A DNA stretch of 64,000 nt from Dentipellis sp. KUC8613 (lineage: Eukaryota > Basidiomycota > Agaricomycetes > Russulales > Hericiaceae), in the NCBI GenBank assembly GCA_002286715.1, contig NSJX01000001.1:621835-685834 (forward strand). Reading direction: 5' to 3'. Below are positions 1 through 14,769 of this stretch, in pieces (the first letter of the stretch is position 1; the number at the start of each line of letters is the position of its first letter). The notes below the pieces were generated by a model. It saw nothing but the letters and a program-made list of their open reading frames with translations. It did no database searches and had not been told where the DNA came from. The translations under genes were made by a program, and so were the position numbers.

Positions 1-16
1 GGATATTGTGCTTCAT
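1..16 (-). CDS. 5' tip of a gene leaving the window
   Basis: An ATG on the minus strand at 16-14 sits in a very good start context (CCGCC before ATG, AAG after it). It opens a frame MKHNI that runs off the left edge. Only five codons are visible, so no product can be named. The CT-rich stretch between it and the plus-strand gene at 237 would suit a shared promoter. The call rests on start context and gene spacing alone. Confidence 0.3.
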
Positions 17-236
17 GGCGGCGGAGGTGGTAGGAGGAGAGCTTAGGGAGAGGTAAACAAGGACCAACAAAGCGCCTGGACTATCGGCGAAGGCCGGACC
101 AGTCGCCTCTCCTCCAATACTACCCTTCGCTCGTGGCTGCAGAGCGGTGGACATGGACTATTTGGTGCGCTCTCTTCCTCATACTACATACACACCCAGA
201 CAAGCGACTAACACGCTCTGAACCTGAAGCAGTAGG
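17..236. promoter_or_regulatory. probable bidirectional promoter
   Basis: About 220 bp lie between the minus-strand ATG at 16 and the plus-strand ATG at 237. The stretch is pyrimidine-rich in its centre and holds no convincing ORF. The function is inferred from the head-to-head arrangement only. Confidence 0.3.
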
Positions 237-488
237 ATGGCACTGTCCAGATCATTTCGTCTTGCAACCCGCAACCGCCGCACTATCACTTCATACCTAT
301 TCGGCCTCACCTTTTTCGCGTCGATCCTGACCGTCTCCGCATCCGACGTCCTGCCATGCCCCGTGCGGCCTGATACAAGGAGATTCGCAGATGGAGAGCA
401 GCTGCCTGGAGGCATGAGGCGTCCTGTGGTGGTGGAGAAGAGGCCCAGCAGGTGGATAGAAGAAAAGCCCCCCGCACGCACCGCGTAG
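237..488 (+). CDS. small single-pass membrane protein, 83 aa
   Basis: This is an uninterrupted 83-codon frame. The N-terminus is basic and serine/arginine-rich (about residues 1-16). A hydrophobic segment follows (about 17-36), then a polar, proline-rich tail containing a VLPCPVR stretch and a KRPSRWIEEKPP stretch. Basic leader, one hydrophobic span and charged tail are what small mitochondrial inner-membrane proteins look like, but I do not recognise a named family. The start is the first ATG of the frame (AGGATGGCA). It could also be a secreted or ER-anchored peptide. Coding status is inferred from its composition, since no introns are available as evidence. Confidence 0.5.
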   Translation: MALSRSFRLATRNRRTITSYLFGLTFFASILTVSASDVLPCPVRPDTRRFADGEQLPGGMRRPVVVEKRPSRWIEEKPPARTA

Positions 489-688
489 AACTCTTTACTG
501 GCACGCACACACACATTAATTCACTCGACATGCTCTGTGGCGCTATCGCTCTCGCTGAAGGAATTTGGTATCGCGATTTCGAGAAGTATTAGGCTGTGAA
601 GAACAGGTGCGCTACATAGGATCCGTCCCAGTTATGATACTTTCCATAGTCTACTCATATACTCCCGCTAAATGTAACATCTTCTCAA

Positions 689-3445
689 TCACACATCCAC
701 CTCATCCATGTTCTCATTGCCCTCCTGATTGGCCTCGTTCCTTCTGAATTGTGCTTCTTGCTCTTCCCGGGTGCCCCTATTGGATATTGCACGCGTGAGC
801 TTCTTGTGCAAGGTTAATGGGCATTGACTTACGGCAGGGGGTTTTCTTGGATAGGCAGGCAGCAGATGAATGTAAGAACATTCATAGCTACTTGGCAGAT
901 GAAGATGACTCGGAGGGCATCGGCATAGGAGTCGACCGCCGCTTTCTTGAGAGGCGGCTCCAGACCCGCTATTACGTCCGTCGAGTGTCTGCAGAAATAT
1001 AATAATGAGCAACGATACCAACGGACAAAAATCCGTTCTCACCTGATGCTTGAAATAATCTGTACCCCATCGCAGTTAGCTAAAGGCCGAGTGCACCACA
1101 AACGCTCTTACCTTCTCGGCGTCAGGGCCTTGTATCCGTTGCCTCAATTTCGAGAGAAGAACAGCTTGCAAGACGGCGCCGCTAAGACTAACGCCCAAAA
1201 CTTGGCCCGTCGTTCGGAAAAGATACGTAACTGGACCGAATAAAGTCAGTTAGGCCGCTGTACGCACTTTACGAACACGCACTTCCGGTTGCAACCGCTA
1301 TATCTCCTTTAGCGACGCCCGCTATCATGGCCTGTGGACGCACACTGGTCAGCTGCGTAGCGCACACCGGGATCCACGGTTCTTACAATGAGGGTGGTGG
1401 TTATGAGGCTCGCCATGCCAAATCCTTGTGGGACGATGTCCAGCCACAAGTTCCACTGCGAAGATCCCTCGCCCCAGAAGGTGACCAGCAAGCTGGCTCC
1501 TACGGCGAACAGCGCAGAAAGCAAGGTGAGGTGGTAGAGTCTGCCCGTCCTCCGCATGACCCTGGTGATTCGCTCGTTAGCTCGTGAATGAGTCACCCCG
1601 GCTGACGGAAACTCACCAGCCGGCGAATACGCTGCCAGTGGAGAGTGCGACCTTCGCGGAACTTAGTCTCGGTGTGCAAGAAGCCGAGCGCTGAAGAAAT
1701 CGCTTACTGAATGTGGAAGCAGATGGAGGCCTAGATATACGTCATAGGGTGTCAGGCTCACGAGGATGCGTGGACAGACAGCAGCAGAACGTACCTGCAT
1801 CAGTGGAGGAATTAAGTCGGACGGCAGAGAAGTACTGCAAACAGTCAGCAAGTCTCTGAGCGTGGCATCTCGACGCATGGGCTCACAAGGGGAACGTTGT
1901 AAATCTGGGAGGAGGCATGATTAACATAGCACACATACGTGAAGTCTTTGGGAACGCGTACCATCGAGAAGGCAGATATGCTGCCGAAGAAACATGCCAG
2001 CGACACCGATAGCGGGGTACGCCGTGTGATCAACCGTAAGGGCATCACGGGGAAGGGCGCCCAGTGCTTCTCCACGAGGACGAATAAGATAGCAAAGACC
2101 GCGCTCGCAATAAAAAGACCATAAATTAGGGGGTCCGACCAGGGCATGTCCTCGGTCGTCTTGAGATCAAAGCCAAGAAGGAGGCACCCGACCGTGCCGA
2201 CGAGGGTTGCCGAGCCGAGGAAATCCATTCGGCGCAGCTTTGAGTGCAGACTTTCTTCCTTTACCTCGACAGGCATTTCAATCGATACCTTCAATATGAC
2301 GAGGATAACAGAGAACGCCAGGATGGGGATCTGACAAGAGCCCGGACCTCAGCGCATGGGAGACTTCTTACGTCTGCAGACCTTACCTGAAACAAAAACG
2401 CCGATCGCCTGACAAGCCCCGTCAATCCCTGGGTACACTCCGTGGGGGACGGGAGTACACTCACCATCCGAAGCTATCATTCAGCCATCCTCCTATCGGT
2501 CCTCCAATCCCGGCGCCCAGGCCGAATAAGCTACGGTCCAAAGTCAAACGAGGCCCACGTAGACCCAGCTGGAGCACCTACATGTTCGCCATGCCTTGGT
2601 AAAGACCACGCTGTTTCCTGCATGACCCGTTAGAAACGGAATGGCGCTGCAAAACATAGTACCCACAGTGGAATCAGATCTGTCACCGCAATACTCGATA
2701 CTGTGGAACGTCAGAAAATATCATACGACACAAGGACACAAAATTCTGTACCTGTCATGACCCTAAGAAATATCACGACGTCAGAACGAGCAGAGTGAAG
2801 TCATCTTATTTAGACTGACCCTCCACCGCCGGCGCCAGCTATGGCACGACCAAGAATGAGCATCTCCATCGACGGAGCCACGCCGCAAAGAATTGTACCA
2901 CCGCCTGATATTGTTGAGCTCGGTCGTTTGTACAAAGAGCTCTCGAGCACATACCGAAGAATGTGAGGGCAAGAAGCATGGCCCCCTTTCGGCCGAGGAT
3001 GTCAGACAACCGTCCTGTCGAGCACGACTTAGCGAATTGGTACACATCGGCGATGTAATTGACGACGCACCATATAGCGGCGTGAAACAGCACACAGACA
3101 GAAGGTATGATGTGCCGATATACGAGGCTTGGTTTGACCTCTGGAAGTAGCTGCCTATTGGCGTCAGCAGAGTTGCTACGACCGTGCCTGTAATGACAGC
3201 AGTCCGCGCCGGTCAGTCAGCAAGCTTAGAAATGCAAGTGTCAACGCACCGTCTAATGCACCCAAAAACACTGCACTCCATAGCCCAGCCAAGACCCAAA
3301 CGAGGTCGCCTTTCGACAGGCCAGAGCCCGAGACCGTTTGTTGGCTGGCGTCATCGTCGTCGCTTGAATGTGAAGCGGCGTATGAAGCAGGCCGGTCTTG
3401 GAGCAACGGACGCGTCTCGGAGGTGGACCGCCTAGGGAAAGACAT
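689..3445 (-). CDS. vacuolar-type MFS transporter (VBA / amino-acid permease subfamily)
   Basis: This is a multi-exon major facilitator gene of about 13 exons with introns of roughly 50-60 nt. Exon 1 is 3445-3250, exon 2 is 3187-3071, exon 3 is 3014-2955, and the last coding exon ends at 689. The cytosolic N-terminus has an ETRPLLQ acidic dileucine motif followed by SSDDDD, typical of vacuole-sorted fungal VBA transporters. The joined product then shows FLGALDGTVVATLLTPIGSY (TM1, D-x-T motif), GRLSDILGRKGAML (loop 2-3 motif A), LILGRAIAGAGGGG, and TYLFRTTGQVLGVSLSGAVL near the end. The family exports or imports basic amino acids or drugs across the vacuolar or plasma membrane. The substrate cannot be read from sequence. 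No frameshift or missing motif was seen. Confidence 0.88.
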
Positions 3446-6112
3446 GCTGGTTCGTCAACTTGGGGTAGAAAACACGAAACCACTGCAGCGGAGCAAGCGC
3501 GTATTTAACGCGCAGGCAGGAGAGTCTAGAGAGCGGAAGTCGACAGAGTGTGCAATCAAATGGCAAAAAGTTGCCCGAACTGATTGCAGCCAGCCGCGAT
3601 CGGTGTCCTGGCGAGCCCTATTTGAGCCTACGGTATCAGCTCAGCCCAGGGGACGAGCGTCCAGAGATTGTGCTAAATCTCAGCGGAAGGGACGCCCGCG
3701 CTGACTTTCTCGTCCGCCCCGCTTGTCAAGATTCCGTAGACCTCGGGCTTACCTGCTGCCCATATGTCTCTCTCTTCCTCCACTTCCACACGGTGATTTG
3801 CCTCGCGCACGTCCGAGTGTCAAGGAACTTAATTCCTCGTGGCTGACGGCTTGACACTGTCGCTTGTTCTCGCAATTCGTCGCGGCTATCGTCTATGGCG
3901 TGACTGACCCACTATCGCAGCACCGCGACTATCGTAGACGGTCCCGCGCCGTGGGCGCCTATCCTTCCCGTACACTAACAGTGGCTCCCCGAGCGTCCGT
4001 CCCTTCCGGTATCTACACCATTGCCTCAGCTGATCTGCAGCCGTTCCGTAACGACTACTGATTAAAAGTGCCCATTGGTGCGCGCAATCTCAAAAGAGGG
4101 TTCAAAAACTCCGGGCAGAACCGCAATATGTCGAGGCCGATATCGTATCGTAAGTGGGTCCAGTGGCAAAATTTTCATATCGTGAAACCTCTAACAAACT
4201 TTGTTAGGGTGTGAGAAGGACTGTGGATACTTGCCATTGTGCAAGAGCATGTACTTATGAAGAAGTTCTTTTTGAGTTGTGGGTCAAGCCACTGACAGGT
4301 CCAGAGAAGCGTCCCATCCACACTCAAACAATCGATGTTGGCTACCGACACCTCGTCGGAGCCTGGCCAGACGCACCGCGACCTGGGCGGCTAAATGCCA
4401 CGAGGTCATCATCGAGAGGTTTACGTTGTCCTCGGACCTCGCCTCCACGGCAGGCTTCGACTTTGTGGCGTTTTCTCATGCGAAGTTCTCTGAGAACGGA
4501 GGTTCGATATGTACGGCTCCTTCCGTGCCCTTCGAAGCAAGTTCGAACTGCCCGATGACCAGGGGTCAGTATGTCTTCTTCGCTTCTCTCGGAATAACCA
4601 TCGTGCAGCTTCCTCATCATCTATGCAACTTATAACTTGCGTGCGTTGCGGTATATCGTCTTCATGTTCGGGATCAGACGGTGTGTGCTGGTGGGAGGCG
4701 CCTGACCTCTCCATTCCAGCGTGAGTATCTTCCGTCCTCCGCAAGGTGAAATGACTGACGTGACTCGCGCGATAAGCAAAGTCTGCTGGTGCGGGCAAAG
4801 ACTGGAGCAGACAGCGTTAATCGCACATCCTGGCAGCCAACCAGCACCCGAGCCAGTTCAGCGTATTCCGAATCAGATGATCAGCGCTCGAGCAGCTGGC
4901 CAGCAAATCGTCGCTCGCGTCCCGTCAAATGACAGGCGGAGTTACTTGGCCTCCGGAGGGGGCCCCGTAATGCACCTGCGTTGCCTTTTCCATCCAGCAG
5001 CATGCCTGGTTGCCTTCAAAGCTCGACAGGCATCAAAGCCCGTGAGTCCTTGATCTGCATTGCGCTCGGTGGAAGTTTCCAACACGCTGCGCTTATCCAG
5101 ACCTTTCTGACCGAACGTTGCCTCACATGCGCGCGAATATGCCCAGGCATCAGATGTGTCTCTGTCAATTGCGGGGAGACGGTAGCGCATGCTGCCCGGC
5201 TCTGTGAAGACGCACTCGCGGGCGCAAGTGATGGATGACGTCGCCTAGTATGTTTGTATGTGCGAGGGTTGCAGAACAGGCAACCGCTACTACAAGCACG
5301 CACCACGTGCCGTGATACCATTCATTGATGATGGTGGGTGCAGCCTATCAGATTGTTTTCCTTTGCCGGCGACCCGTCCAGGACAACTATCGTCGCTGGC
5401 AGGATATGGCAGGCGCAAGGATGCGGCAAGATGCAGGGTCTCGCGCGATGTGAGTGGCCCGCGCCGGCTCTCCGCAACAGTATGCCTGGACGCTGACAAT
5501 TTGTGCAGCAGGATTCAAGGGTGCGCGCGTCTCGTCTCCCAACTGGGCATATCAGGCTTTGAATCCGTGCAGGGGCAGCAGTTCCCGGAATCAGTTTGGA
5601 GCGCTCGATTTGAACTGGGCTGGAGTCGATCCTGGCCGCCTCAAACAGCCGAGGATGTCGATGTGTGGCGTGCGTTCGTGCGTTCTGAAGCGGCAGCTGT
5701 CAGCGAAGTAGGAAATTCCGGGTGTTGGCCGGACGTAATAGCATCAGAGAGAAAACGGCAAGTGGCGGGGTGCAGAGGAGAGAAAGCAATGTGACAGTCG
5801 CGAGGCTGGATAGACAATAAGTAGTTCACAGACAAGTCGGGTGTGTTATAATATAGTAGTGCTGCTAGACTAGGCACGATGGGATGTGATGAAGTTGCAG
5901 AGAGGGCTCGGCCTTGGAGGAGGCCACGCGAGAGTGACTAAGCTGAGTGGAAATGTCGAGAGGACGCTGAGGCTGAGCGCCGCGGAATCCCCACCTGTCG
6001 ACCACCGCACCCATCGCAGCGACTCTCGCTGCTGCATATTCTCCTAAAACTGGGGCCGCGTGTTTGTTTTCTTTCTCTTCTTTATTCCTTCTAGATACCT
6101 CTTTGCTCTGCC
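3446..6112. other. 2.7-kb stretch with no supportable gene
   Basis: The stretch has many open frames of 60-180 codons on both strands, but none shows a recognisable domain, a clean splice chain or consistent composition. The longest (5258-5794, plus strand) looks random. A weak protein-like trace occurs near 4400-4640, where two adjacent plus-strand frames read like ordinary protein (for example GFDFVAFSHAKFSENGG). It could be a decayed gene. The right end must hold the promoter of the kinase gene that starts at 6113. Confidence 0.5.
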
Positions 6113-8747
<2,635 letters not shown>

Positions 8748-9511
8748 GATGCGGGGCCGCGCTGGTGTGCCGAGTACATAGTGTGGCGTGCCCCTGTGTG
8801 AGGCGGGGACATATGTGGCGGGCTCGGGTGCCAGTGCCTGTGTTCGGCTGCGCGCTCGCGTTGTTGCGCGGGAGCGTTGTATTATGATTGACCGATGCTT
8901 TTTCCAGCTATTCGCTTGTTGGGGTGCTTGGTTTGTTTTGGGTGGGGAGAGGAGGATAATTCGCTCATTACGGAGGGGGATTTACATACCATTCTGCATC
9001 TCATGGAAGGGCAAAGCTATTATTTAGAGAGTACTTACACTACGATTTGCCGCATAGTCATTGACTGGATAGTTAACAAGTGAGGGAGCGATGATCGGAG
9101 ACGGTTCGGACTGGTTTGATTCCGAGGGAGGAAGAAGCCGAGTGGGCCGGCGGGGGAGGGGATCGGGAGGGGATCTGCGAGGATACCGTCATGGGGACCC
9201 CGAGGAGCGTGTGCGGTGGTAGAGGGCGGTGAGAGAGATCGCAGATTTGGGGGAGAAGACGGGTTCGATCAGTGTTTTCCAGATGAAACCTTGTCGTGGG
9301 CGAGCCGTGCGCTCTCTCCGTCTGCCCACCTCGGCGCCGAGGCTCCATCATCCTCCCGTCCTTACGTCTCTCGGCGACTTCCCTCTTCTCCACCGTCCCA
9401 TGTTTATATTTAGCGCCTCTTTCCCTCATTCAAATACAACTTCTCTCCTCATCCCATACAACTCTGCCCACCATTCCGTCTCTACGCCCCGCCCAGTTCG
9501 ACGACCAGCCC
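8748..9511. other. intergenic: kinase 3' end and HSF promoter
   Basis: No gene is supported here. The left part is the T-rich 3' region of the kinase gene. A TATA-like TTTATATTTA near 9402-9412 followed by a CT-rich leader precedes the HSF start at 9512. A purine-rich tract near 9120-9180 has no obvious role. Confidence 0.4.
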
Positions 9512-11549
9512 ATGGCCGACATATATCCTCCTCCAAACCCCTACCCACACCGCCAGCAGCCCTACCACAGACCCCCGGACCAGTACCAGTCCATGTACCC
9601 GTCCCCGTCCCAGGTCATCTCCACCGCCTCCTCTCCCGATGAGGACGACCCTCTCAAGAACGACGCGCCACAGCAGCAGCAGCAGCCACCCAAGTCCGAC
9701 AGCAAGCCCCAGGCGACGTTCCTCACCAAGCTCTACGCGTTCGTCCCCTTTGACGCGTCTCTCGCGTGTCCCGCTCACCTTCCCCGCGCAGCCTCCTCGA
9801 ACGCCCCGAGAACCACCACATGATCCGCTGGGATCCCGCCGGCGAGCACATCATCGTCGAGCGACCAGAGCAGCTCGCCCTCCACGTCCTGCCCAGCATA
9901 TACCGTCAATCGAGATTTGCTAGCTTCTCTCGGCAATTAAACGTCAGCGAAGCCTTCCCTTCTCCTTCCGTCCGCTGACCTGCTTCTCACAGATCTATGG
10001 CTTCATGCGCAAGGTCAACCTTCGCAACGTCGATCCTGCCATCGACGATCCCGACGCCTCGACTTGGTGTATGTCTTCTCTTCTTCCCTGCCGCCTCCGC
10101 TCACCCGCGCGCCACAGCCCACCCCACCCTCAACCGCCACTCGCCTCCCGAGGTCGTCGCGAACTTCAAGCGTCGCGTCCCGCCGCGTCTTCCCAAGCCC
10201 CGCAAGCGGCCCGAGAACGAGCAGCACCCCTCCATCCCCCCGCCACGCTCCGCCGTCGGCCTCGGCGCGGTCCCCTACTCCATCCCGTCCTCGCTCGACA
10301 TGACCTCGTCCCCGAAAGGCGGACGGGCTCGTGGCTTCTCTGCCCCCGGGGCCTACAACGGCCCCCTCACCCAGCCTGGTGCGTCCGGCTGGGCTGGATA
10401 CCCACGATCGGCACTTCCTCCCCTCACCGTGCCCTCGGACCCGCCTATGTCCTCGCATAACATGTACAATCACTCCCCGCACTCGCTGCACCCGATATCC
10501 CCGTCTGAGGACTCTGCCTCGACTCCCGGATTCAGCTCCATGCCGTACTCGCACTCGAGCCGCGATATGATGGTCCCGAGCTCCCAATACCCCCCATACC
10601 CCGAGCAGACCAGTTGGTCGTTCTCCCCTGTGAGCAGCGGCAGCAGCTCTGCCAGTCTCTCATCGCTGCTCAACCCGAGCAGCTCTGGATACCCACCCGC
10701 ACGCCCCACGATCAACACTTCATACCCATCCTCACTTTCTTCTGTATCAATGCAACATAGCGCGTCGTCGGTCTCGCCCGACAGTCGCCCGGCTACGGGC
10801 TACTCTGTTTCTTCCATGTCTTCGCTGACATACGAGGACAGCAACGCACATCATTACTCTCACGAGTACTCTCGTCCGAGCTCGGGCCACCCACGCCCGC
10901 TGACGCCGACATCATCCCGGCCGCCGTCATCCAAGGGTGACTATTCAACATCGACCGGCTCATTGAGCATCCGGCGCCAGCGCCGTCACAGCCAAGCCAT
11001 GAACCCATACCCGAGCGCGTACGAGCAGCACGTTGGTGACCGGCCCTCGACATCGCCACCTCCACCAGGCGATGACCACGGCATGCACCGGTCGCGCAGC
11101 ATGATCCAGCTGCCGACGGTGGACACGTACGGCAACTTTGCGTCATCACAACCCGATTTCGCGTACTCGGCCGCGCCAACAAGCGGCGTCGGCGTTGGAG
11201 GTGGAGGCGGGGGAGGCTTGGACACCATGGATGGGGGGTGGAACAGCCGGTCAGTGCGACCTTCGACATCTGCAAGCTCGTTATCAGCCGCGTCTCAAAC
11301 GTCGTCCTCGCAGGCGCACACCCCGCCGGTGACGGACGGCTTTGGGGAGACGGACATCCATCGCTGTGAGTACTGATCTATTGCTCGCTCCTCGCCACCT
11401 CGTTTTTGCACGCCAACTCATGCGCATGCCCACTTCAAGTACGGCTTCACTGACCCCGCCTTGAACAACCAGTCTCTCCGGACTTTGGATTCGTGCCGCT
11501 GAACGAGCACGTCTCGCCCTACGAGTCGAAGACCGCGGGAGACGCCTAG
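9512..11549 (+). CDS. HSF-type DNA-binding transcription factor
   Basis: Five exons (9512-9738, 9792-9942, 9993-10068, 10118-11365, 11473-11549) join to 592 aa. Residues 1-70 are Pro/Gln/Tyr-rich. The heat-shock-factor DNA-binding domain follows: FLTKLYALLERPENHHMI, the recognition-helix stretch SRFASFSRQLNIYGF, and MRKVNLRNVD. Four introns interrupt the gene, three of them within or beside this domain. The rest is a long Ser/Pro/Tyr-rich region without a visible leucine-zipper oligomerisation repeat, so it resembles the Sfl1/Hsf-like branch more than classical Hsf1. It should bind DNA in the nucleus. Whether it activates or represses cannot be read. The first intron uses a GTTCGT donor. The start was chosen at ATGGCCGAC (Kozak-like) rather than an in-frame ATG at 9296. 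Confidence 0.9.
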
Positions 11550-12260
11550 ACGTGTGTGCGCTCGCTCTCGCAAAAAATTGGCCTGGCCGGGGGGTGGGGG
11601 CTACGGCATCTGGACCTTGTGACTGTGGGATATGAATGTTTTGTCTTGGCCGTGCATTTGCTTCGCTTCGCTGGACCCGCTCCGTTTGTCACCGCTGTGC
11701 TGCTTCGTTGTCGAGTTATTGGATTCGGTCACTTTCATTATTTGGTTCCGCTTTCGTGCATGATATCCGCATTCTGTCTTGTATACCTCGTTGTCGCGTG
11801 TAGGAATTAGCTGCTGCGGTCGCCGTCGGGTGACACGATAGAGAATACATACCCCCGGGATAGACTGTCGTGCGCCATAGGAGGGAAGGAGCCGAGGTGG
11901 ACGCGTGCTGCGGCGCGTGGACGACTCACTCGCGCCGAGTGGCCGGTAAGTTACGTCGAAGCGATCCGGCGGGAGGCCGGCACGCCGATCGCCAAGCGCA
12001 AGCCCCCGGCCGTCGCCGTCCGTCGCGCACGTGGCGAGTCTCGACCGCCGCCCAACAGAACGTCTGATCATCCGATAGGACCTCGCTCCGTCCCGCACAT
12101 ACGCCCAAGTGCTAGCTCCCTCCCGGTATCCTGCGCCCGTCCCTGTGGTTGCCAACCAGCTGCTAGATACTCCTCGCTCTTACATACACGAATCCAATTA
12201 ATATCGCTAGATGTCCGAATGAATGAATCCACCACTGTCCGTGTCCCCCTCCCCACGCGC
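11550..12260. other. convergent intergenic region
   Basis: This holds the 3' flanks of the HSF gene (plus strand) and the TVP38-like gene (minus strand). Open frames here are short and overlapping, without domain content. I see no RNA gene or repeat. Confidence 0.4.
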
Positions 12261-13849
12261 CTACGCCTCCCGCGACGGAGACCACGCGCGCCCCATGGGC
12301 ACGGCCACGGACGCAGCGCGAAATGGCGTCTCCGCCATCGGGCTCGCAGCCCGCGCCTCCACATCCCCATCTGCGTCCACGGCCGCGCCCACATTCTCCT
12401 CCTCGTCCTCCATGTCCATGTCCTCGCTCGAGGACAGGAACGCCGTCGCCTCCTCGTCCGTGTGGCTCGGCAGCGCCTCGTCGTCCTCGAGCTGCCCCGT
12501 CACCGCCTTGCGCGCGACGTACGAGATGTACACAAAGATCGCGACGCAGAGCACGATGCCGCCGATGGTGCTGTAGTACCGTAGCGGGCTCTCGTCTTCC
12601 TCCTCCTCCGTCGGCGCCGCCTCTGGGTCAGTGTCCGCGCCCGCCTCCGTCTTGAGGTGGTAGCGCGCAAACGAGTGTATCGAGCTCCCGAGCGTCGTGT
12701 GGATGATCAGCTTGAACAGCGACAGCGCGGTGCACGCGGTGTACGTCTGCAGCGTGAGCGTCGGCGACGCCGCGAGGAGGCAGTTCATGACGTTGTACGG
12801 GTACGGCGCGAGGCGGATGCAGAAGAGCAGCTTCGGCTGCTTCTCGATGGCGCGCACGACCTGCCGCACCGACGCCGCCGACGCGAGCCAGCGCGCTATC
12901 GCGTCCCGGAAGAGGTAGCGCGAGAGCAGGAAGACGACGACCGCGCCCGAGAGCGCCGCGCAGTACGACAGCGCGGCGCCGGCCCACGCGCCAAAGGTGT
13001 ACCCAGAGAGCACGATGAGCGTGGAGTACATGGGGAGTGGTGCTATCGCCGCACGAGTGTCGTTAGCTGATCGGGCCCTGCGCCGAAGCCGAATCAGGGG
13101 GACCACTTACGGAATGTGGTCAGGAAGATGAGACAGAATAGAACGCCGAAGCCAAAGTGAGCGTCGTCCTTCAGCCACGCAGACAGTTCGTCGAGCGCTA
13201 CGGGGTGAGATAATGCAGCCGTCAGATACATATATCACAAACGTTAGGCCGTTCGGGGAATGGAACGCGTCGCTAGTAGCTGACAGCCCAACTCCCCCCG
13301 AGAGACGGCGATGACTCAGGACTCACCAGTGAAGACCTCGGTTTTCCAGAACGCGATGGCGATGAGGAATCCGAGGCTAGTCGATAGATACAAAAGTAGG
13401 GGAATCCAGGGCCTGATTAGTGCGTAGAACCGGAGTCTCCGCGGTGCGTGAGTGTAGTAAGAGTGTAAGGACGGCTGCGGGGAAGCGAATAAGGACGGTG
13501 AAGGGGCGGTAGGGTACGGTGTGGGTGCGCTGCATGGTATTGATGGTGCATGACGACATGCAGATGGGGACGAGGACCGGTGCGATTGGAGGGAGGATTG
13601 GCGGCTCGGTGTCCGAGGATGGGGGGATAATTGGTGGTCAACCTCTTCCTTCGGCTGCGGTGGGGTATCCGAGGGTATCTCATGTATGTCCACCTTCTCG
13701 TTCACCAGGCCCACGTCTACGTAGCGCACGGAGGCCTGCGGCTGCGGGGATGTTGTCGTGGTGGTTGGTATGGGCGCTCGCGCAGCATGCGATTGCGACC
13801 CTTCCCCGCAGTGCGCAGGGCGGTAGGATGAATCGGTCTTGGGTTCCAT
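12261..13849 (-). CDS. TVP38/TMEM64-like VTT-domain membrane protein
   Basis: Three exons (13849-13327, 13197-13111, 13042-12261) join to 463 aa. Residues 1-130 are cytosolic and rich in Ser/Pro/Thr. A hydrophobic segment at about 150-170 precedes the VTT (SNARE-associated/DedA) core: FPPLPMYSTLIVLSGYTFG, then RDAIARWL, LFCIRLAPYPYNVMN, and a further hydrophobic helix near the C-terminus. The F-P-P-x-P loop and the R-x-A-P-Y-P motif are the family's reentrant-loop signatures. An acidic tail with repeated Glu/Asp follows the last membrane span. The family sits in Golgi/ER/endosomal membranes, with proposed lipid-scramblase-like roles. The gene converges on the HSF gene. Confidence 0.88.
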
Positions 13850-14769
13850 TAGGGTGGAGGTGTATTGAAAATTTCACAGGTGGTGAATGAATGGCTTAGT
13901 CCGAGGCGGTGCCGGTATGGAGGGGACCTGAGGACTGCCGGTTGCCAGTCGCTGGTGAGCCGATTGCTGCGGCAGATGAAGGAGAGGCGAAGTACCTGCA
14001 GGTCAGAGCATGCAAATGGCCAAACGAAACGAGAGTCGAGTGGTATCAGCGATCGTTTATGTGCCAGCACTGTGTGGTGAGCCTGTGCTCGTTACTTCTA
14101 GGGCAATCATCATGCAGGCGTGTGACGACGCTGTGCCTCGTCCCCACTTCTTCCCACGCCCCACACACTACCCTCCAATGCAAAAGTCAAGTAGCCTCGG
14201 ACAGTATACACTCTGTTTGATTTTTCAATTGAATGCGATACCTCAACCAAGCCCTTCACGGTTTTTATAAGGGATTTTGCCAGTCAAAATATTGAACAGT
14301 ACATGGCACTCTCTGACAAGCCAAGCCAACACCACACAGTTCATCATGCCTTGCCCCTCACATGATGTCTGCCACAAATTACCGACCCTTGACTGAATAG
14401 CCCGCATCGCGTTGGTTATCTAGGAACAATCCCGCAATTGGAGACTTGGAGCAGCTGGAATGATGTCACGCGCTTATACCCCGGATTTTTTCACGCGCAA
14501 GCCATGCAGCACGACAGCGAAGCACAAACAACCGTGGAGCTGCCAAAACGACTAATAAATGGGAAGCTTGGAAGCACAACACGTCCGTCAGCGCGAACCC
14601 GGAAGGCGAAGACTGCCAGGCTCACGCGCGCACATACCAGCGCCAACGCCACGGAACTACCTCGGAACGCGCCTATGTCAGCAAACAACATCAAACAGCA
14701 TCGGGCGTGCGTGCAGGCAGAACGGAGCGACACTGAGCTGCCAGTGTGAGGCCATCGCACGCAGAGCAG
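13850..14769. other. 920-bp divergent intergenic region
   Basis: The stretch separates the TVP38-like start (13849, minus) from the small mitochondrial protein start (14770, plus). It has only short overlapping frames. An AT-rich patch near 14200-14290 is followed by a GC-rich leader close to 14770. Nothing else is supportable. Confidence 0.4.

Noticed and set aside
5258..5794. 178-codon plus-strand frame
   Set aside because: No domain, Cys/Arg/Ser-heavy random composition, and no splice partners. It looks like chance in GC-rich DNA.
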